The position numbers were made by a program, and so were the translations under genes. Under the pieces are notes generated by a model. The model was not told the origin of the DNA. It was given only the letters and a program-made list of their open reading frames with translations, and made no database searches. From NCBI GenBank assembly GCA_025455225.1, contig JALOMY010000072.1, forward strand, positions 1 through 10,220: 10,220 nt of DNA, written 5' to 3'. Of this stretch, positions 6,983 through 10,220 are shown in pieces. Position 1 is the stretch's first letter; each line of letters opens with the position of its first letter. The DNA is from Cyclobacteriaceae bacterium. GTDB lineage: Bacteria > Bacteroidota > Bacteroidia > Cytophagales > Cyclobacteriaceae.

Positions 6983-7001
6983 CGCCTCATTCAGATATAC
7001 T

Positions 7002-8435
7002 ATGAAGCGCATAAAAATCAAAGATCTTCTGCAGTTACCTCCTCAGAGACAACCGGTGTTGGTACAGGGCTGGGTTCGAACTTTTCGTAACAATCAGTTC
7101 ATTTCAATCAATGACGGATCTACCATCCTTACTATCCAGGCGGTTGTTGCGCTTAACTCAATTGATGAGTCTGCTTTAAAGCGTATCACTACCGGAGCCT
7201 GCATTTCAGTTAAAGGTGAGTTGGTGCCTTCACCGGCTAAAGGTCAGCCGGTAGAAATCAAGGTAACTTCACTTGATATTCTGGGTGATTGTGATGCTGA
7301 AGTATATCCGCTACAACCAAAAAAGCATTCGCTGGAATTCCTTAGGGAAATTGCCCATCTGCGGGCCCGTACCAACACGTTTGGAGCAGTCATGCGAGTA
7401 CGGCATGCTATGGCTTTTGCGGTTCATCAATTCTTTAATGAACGCGGCTTTTTCTACATCCATACACCGATTATTACCGGATCGGATGCCGAAGGTGCGG
7501 GTGCCATGTTTAAAGTGACAACACTCGATATTAATCAACCTCCCCGAAATGAAGAGGGACACGTAAATTTTAAAGAAGATTTCTTCGGACGAGAAACCAA
7601 TCTTACGGTTTCAGGCCAGTTGGAAGTTGAAACATATGCCATGGCATTGTCAGAGACATATACATTTGGTCCCACCTTTCGCGCAGAAAATTCCAATACA
7701 ACCCGCCACCTCGCTGAATTCTGGATGATAGAACCTGAGATGGCCTTTTATGATATAAACGATAACATGGAATTAGCCGAAGCATTTCTGAAGTACCTGT
7801 GCCAGTATGCGCTGAATTATTGCTCTGATGATTTAGAATTTCTGAACAAACGTGCACAGGAAGAAGAAATGACCAAACCTCAGGATCAACGCAACGAATT
7901 AAGCTTAATCGATCGACTTAAATTTGTTGTACAAAATAATTTCGAGCGTTTAACTTATACGGAAGCCTTTGAAATCCTCAGAAATTCCACACCCAATAAA
8001 AAGAAGAAATTTCAATACCTGATTGAGACCTGGGGTGCTGATTTACAATCGGAACATGAACGGTATCTTGTTGAAAAACATTTTAAGAAACCTGTAATCC
8101 TGTATAATTATCCCAAAGAAATCAAATCATTCTACATGCGACAGAATGAGGATGGCAAAACGGTTGCCGCAATGGATGTATTATTTCCGGGTATTGGAGA
8201 AATCATCGGTGGCTCTCAACGCGAGGAGCGTTATGACCAACTTTTGAAGCGTGTAGAAGAACTCAAACTTCCTCAAAAAGATCTCTGGTGGTACCTTGAA
8301 TTACGAAAATTTGGCTCAGCTCCACACAGTGGTTTCGGATTGGGTTTTGAACGTCTCATTCAATTTGTAACGGGTATGACAAACATACGAGATGTCATAC
8401 CGTTTCCCCGGTACCCGGGCAATGCCGAGTTCTAA
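7002..8435 (+). CDS. asnS: asparaginyl-tRNA synthetase
   Basis: 477 residues, typical length. It joins asparagine to tRNA-Asn in the cytoplasm, using ATP. An N-terminal OB-fold for anticodon binding (about 17-100) opens with VLVQGWVRTFRNN. The class II catalytic domain follows. Motif 1 is around residues 150-170 (FFYIHTPIITGSDAEGAGAMF region). Motif 2 is TFRAENSNTTRHLAEFW (225-241), which supplies the ATP-binding arginine and the TRHxxEFW pattern. Motif 3 is GFGLGFERLIQFVTGM (444-459), with the conserved arginine. The ending DVIPFPRYPGNAEF is typical of bacterial AsnRS; the AsnRS-type RHLAEFWM and the absence of a GAD insertion argue against AspRS. The gene diverges from rpoN and converges on the universal stress protein gene with ten bases between stops. 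No frameshift or missing motif was seen. Presence of asnS means Asn-tRNA need not be made through GatCAB. Confidence 0.98.
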   Translation: MKRIKIKDLLQLPPQRQPVLVQGWVRTFRNNQFISINDGSTILTIQAVVALNSIDESALKRITTGACISVKGELVPSPAKGQPVEIKVTSLDILGDCDAEVYPLQPKKHSLEFLREIAHLRARTNTFGAVMRVRHAMAFAVHQFFNERGFFYIHTPIITGSDAEGAGAMFKVTTLDINQPPRNEEGHVNFKEDFFGRETNLTVSGQLEVETYAMALSETYTFGPTFRAENSNTTRHLAEFWMIEPEMAFYDINDNMELAEAFLKYLCQYALNYCSDDLEFLNKRAQEEEMTKPQDQRNELSLIDRLKFVVQNNFERLTYTEAFEILRNSTPNKKKKFQYLIETWGADLQSEHERYLVEKHFKKPVILYNYPKEIKSFYMRQNEDGKTVAAMDVLFPGIGEIIGGSQREERYDQLLKRVEELKLPQKDLWWYLELRKFGSAPHSGFGLGFERLIQFVTGMTNIRDVIPFPRYPGNAEF

Positions 8436-8445
8436 CCTGAAGGTG

Positions 8446-9270
8446 TTACTTCTGTTTGAACGCCAATAACGGAACACTGTTCTGGTAGGTTAACTGCTTG
8501 GTAACACTACGCTTCAATAGCTTTTCAAAAAATGAATAATGATGGGGAAACATGGTGAGCATGTCTACTTTGATTTTAGTTACATAGTCATTGATTGCCG
8601 GTACAGGATCATTATTGATGAGTACCCGAACCAATACATTCTTATAACCTGATTTGCTCACTACTTTATCGATTTTCATTTCGGCCTCTGTGGCTGCTGT
8701 TCGGTCGTTGGTTACGTGAATGATATGGATCATCGGTTTCATGTCCTTAACAACTGAAAGCAGTGACTTGAATTCTTTTTGAGTATTGGATAAATCTGTT
8801 GCGTAAACAACAGATTTCAATGATTTAAATGTAGCTTCAGAGGGTATAGCCAGCACAGGAACTGTACTCGCTTCGAGCATGGAAGCCGTATTACTTCCCA
8901 TTACCACTTTCTTTAAACCGGAAGCACCGTGTGTTCCCATAATAATTATCCCGGCCTTTATCTTCCTTGCATACTTTGAAACTGCATCAACAAAAGAAGT
9001 ACTCTGTATAATCTCGTGTTTTATCGGTTTACCGGTTTTATTGGATTTCTTGATTTCATCCAGTAACTGTTGGAAATCTTCTTCAGCGATTTTCACCAGC
9101 TCATCGATTAAAGAATAAAGCCTCAGCCTCATACTGGCAGCATGCTCACCTGTATCGATTACGTGCAATAAGGTAACTTTGCCTTCCGTCTTCTTCGCCA
9201 TACTCAATGCATACCGAATTGCCACTTTTGATAATTCAGAAAAATCGGTTGGAACTAAAATGTGTAACAT
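8446..9270 (-). CDS. tandem universal stress protein (UspA family)
   Basis: 274 residues made of two Usp folds. The first (about 1-145) starts with ILVPTDFSE and carries the nucleotide-binding signature G112-x2-G115-x9-G125-S126 (GTHG...MGS), followed by STVPVLAIP, so this half should bind ATP. The second (about 148-272) starts with SVVYATDLS and ends NSVPLLAFKQK. In its signature position it reads MFPHHYSFFEKLLKRSVTKQL, so the glycines are gone and nucleotide binding is probably lost. Tandem proteins of this kind are common in Bacteroidota and are linked to survival under starvation or other stress, but the target of this one is unknown. Cytoplasmic, no signal peptide. It converges on asnS. 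The ATG at 9268-9270 is the only sensible start. Confidence 0.93.
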   Translation of the reverse strand: MLHILVPTDFSELSKVAIRYALSMAKKTEGKVTLLHVIDTGEHAASMRLRLYSLIDELVKIAEEDFQQLLDEIKKSNKTGKPIKHEIIQSTSFVDAVSKYARKIKAGIIIMGTHGASGLKKVVMGSNTASMLEASTVPVLAIPSEATFKSLKSVVYATDLSNTQKEFKSLLSVVKDMKPMIHIIHVTNDRTAATEAEMKIDKVVSKSGYKNVLVRVLINNDPVPAINDYVTKIKVDMLTMFPHHYSFFEKLLKRSVTKQLTYQNSVPLLAFKQK

Positions 9271-9500
9271 GGGTATTGCAGTTTTATTAGTGAAATATGC
9301 ATAAAAACACTCAATTACACTACTTCAATGGTCATTTTATCGTCTGATTTATATCAGCGGTTTCTCCAGTTGAGTTCTAATAGTACATTGGTCAGGTAGT
9401 TTTGAAAGACAGACTTCAATACCCCAAACCTTCTGTTAATCAGCTTTTCATCAATGATTCAAAATACCGATGAACTTCAGATTCTATATCAATAATTTTG

Positions 9501-9510
9501 TCCGATTAAT
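9501..9510 (+). repeat. TCCGATTAAT word, copy 1
   Basis: Exact copy of a ten-base word also found at 10161 and 10201, all in the same orientation. This copy lies just past the LPP20 terminator. Preceded by G instead of the A seen in the other two copies. Confidence 0.5.
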
Positions 9511-9513
9511 TTC

Positions 9514-9547
9514 AAAAAAAATCCCCCTGGAATAACCAGAGGGATTT
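9514..9547 (-). terminator. intrinsic terminator of the LPP20 gene
   Basis: On the minus strand, twelve-base arms AAATCCCTCTGG (complement of 9536-9547) and CCAGGGGGATTT (complement of 9519-9530) pair with one T-G wobble around a five-base loop TTATT. They run straight into a tract of eight T (complement of 9514-9521). It lies 26 bases after the LPP20 stop codon. On the plus strand the wobble becomes a C-A mismatch and there is no T run, so it works leftward only. Confidence 0.9.
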
Positions 9548-9573
9548 CAAATCGCAACAAAGGAATTTCTTAA

Positions 9574-10140
9574 TTAGTTATTGCCCATTTTCTCCATTTC
9601 CTTTTCAAAAGTTTCCTTGAACTTCTCGTAGTCATAATCGATTTTCAATCGTTCATCTTTCGAAAGACTTTCGTGGTATTTACCAACGATATCGCTGGCT
9701 GAGAGCTCAATTGCTATATAAGTTTTATAGTTACCCTTCTCTGTTTTCGATTGCTTTTCGCAAATTGTTTTTATTCCGGACAAGGTCTGGTTAACAATGG
9801 TGCGGTTAAGCTGTTCAAATCGTTCTTCCAGTTCCTCCTTGTTATTTAATTCACGGGAAATCATGTAATTGTCGGTAACTGTCTTTACCGTTGACTGAAT
9901 ACTGGCTGCCAGTTCGGCCCGGGCATTATCCAAAGCTTTCTTCTTGGAAGCCACAAGGTCCATACTTTCACCCATGGAATTCGCACGGAAGTAATTCTTA
10001 TTGGTAAAGTAATCCGGGCCGGAACAAGGAATGCTTACCTCAGTTTCACCCTTCGGTAATTTTTCCTTCCCTTTACAACCAATCATCATTACACCCGCCA
10101 GGGCAAACAGGATCAGGGAAGAGTAGGTTAACTTTTTCAT
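9574..10140 (-). CDS. LPP20-family lipoprotein
   Basis: 188 residues from the ATG at 10138-10140; the frame is open three codons further to a TTG at 10147-10149, but the ATG gives a standard signal peptide MKKLTYSSLILFALAGVMMIG. The lipobox is MIGC with Cys22, slightly unusual because methionine takes the -3 place. After a short charged, proline-containing spacer, residues about 55-155 fit the LPP20 pattern: a helix with repeated alanines (KKKALDNARAELAASIQSTVKTV), a charged middle (NNKEELEERFEQL), and a closing strand (KTYIAIELSASDIV). The end is a strongly charged helix (about 165-188). LPP20 domains were named after a Helicobacter lipoprotein and occur widely in Bacteroidota, usually with unknown roles at the outer membrane. 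It has its own terminator downstream. The gene upstream lies outside the window. The family call is fairly sure, the function open. Confidence 0.85.
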   Translation of the reverse strand: MKKLTYSSLILFALAGVMMIGCKGKEKLPKGETEVSIPCSGPDYFTNKNYFRANSMGESMDLVASKKKALDNARAELAASIQSTVKTVTDNYMISRELNNKEELEERFEQLNRTIVNQTLSGIKTICEKQSKTEKGNYKTYIAIELSASDIVGKYHESLSKDERLKIDYDYEKFKETFEKEMEKMGNN

Positions 10141-10159
10141 GTTATTCAAATTTGGTTTA

Positions 10160-10170
10160 ATCCGATTAAT
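10160..10170 (+). repeat. ATCCGATTAAT word, copy 2
   Basis: Eleven-base word, 20 bases upstream of the LPP20 start codon, identical to the copy at 10200-10210 and spaced exactly 40 bases from it. Confidence 0.5.
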
Positions 10171-10199
10171 ACAATTTTAAGACCAATTTATACAAAGCC

Positions 10200-10210
10200 A
10201 TCCGATTAAT
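10200..10210 (+). repeat. ATCCGATTAAT word, copy 3
   Basis: Third copy, in the same orientation, 60 bases upstream of the LPP20 start codon. More copies could lie beyond the window edge. Confidence 0.5.
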
Positions 10211-10220
10211 GGAGAATATT

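Larger units (their letters stand above)
9271..9573. other. intergenic region between the stress protein and LPP20 genes
   Basis: 303 bases with no gene. The right end holds the terminator of the LPP20 gene (9514-9547) and one copy of TCCGATTAAT (9501-9510). The left end should hold the promoter of the stress protein gene, but I found no full TAnnTTTG/TTTG pair. A small inverted repeat CTGAT/ATCAG (9344-9348 and 9353-9357) lies about 75 bases before the stress protein start and could be an operator, though it is short. The rest is AT-rich and featureless to me. Confidence 0.5.

Noticed and set aside
7311..7857. Minus-strand open frames opposite asnS
   Set aside because: Antisense shadows of a complete synthetase gene; their sequences look like nothing known.
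10147..10173. CAAATTTG on the plus strand (7 of 8 match to a leftward -7 element) before the LPP20 gene
   Set aside because: It would start the transcript at or next to the ATG, and no TTTG lies 19 bases upstream.

Overview
The window looks like chromosomal DNA from a Bacteroidota bacterium, most likely of the Cytophagales/Cyclobacteriaceae type. This is an inference from several signs. Promoters read as the Bacteroidota -33 TTTG / -7 TAnnTTTG pattern. Start codons lack clear Shine-Dalgarno sequences. Two genes encode lipoproteins and one a small outer-membrane barrel. The rpoN product has a long acidic linker, and the asparaginyl-tRNA synthetase is of bacterial type.

Left part (about 1-2880) looks like accessory DNA. 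It holds a class I SAM-dependent methyltransferase on the minus strand, then about 600 bases of AT-rich DNA with no convincing gene, then a plus-strand lipoprotein. That lipoprotein carries an Ig-like domain and a ConA/laminin-G-like domain that probably binds or cleaves polysaccharide. It ends in a strong hairpin terminator. Bases 1-80 show nothing I can support. A tRNA-Arg(ACG) on the minus strand, followed by its own terminator, separates this part from the rest.

Middle part (about 3100-8435) looks like conserved core. An outer-membrane beta-barrel gene on the plus strand has a good Bacteroidota promoter. It converges, with one base between stops, on a minus-strand block that reads rpoN (sigma-54), then a degenerate PAP2-like membrane protein, then a PaaG-like enoyl-CoA hydratase/isomerase. 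The first two overlap by one base and the third follows after 12 bases, so the block is probably one transcript. asnS diverges from rpoN across a 162-base region with promoter-like elements for both directions and a small palindrome.

Right part (about 8446-10220) holds a tandem universal stress protein that converges on asnS, a 303-base gap, and an LPP20-type lipoprotein with a clear terminator. A short word, TCCGATTAAT, occurs three times around that lipoprotein gene.

The window shows core translation, transcription and envelope genes next to a small envelope/polysaccharide accessory segment. I do not see a phage, transposon, CRISPR array, toxin-antitoxin pair or defence system. I also do not see a clearly new multi-gene system. 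The most open items are the lipoprotein with its uncertain start, the unknown beta-barrel, and the repeated word near the LPP20 gene.
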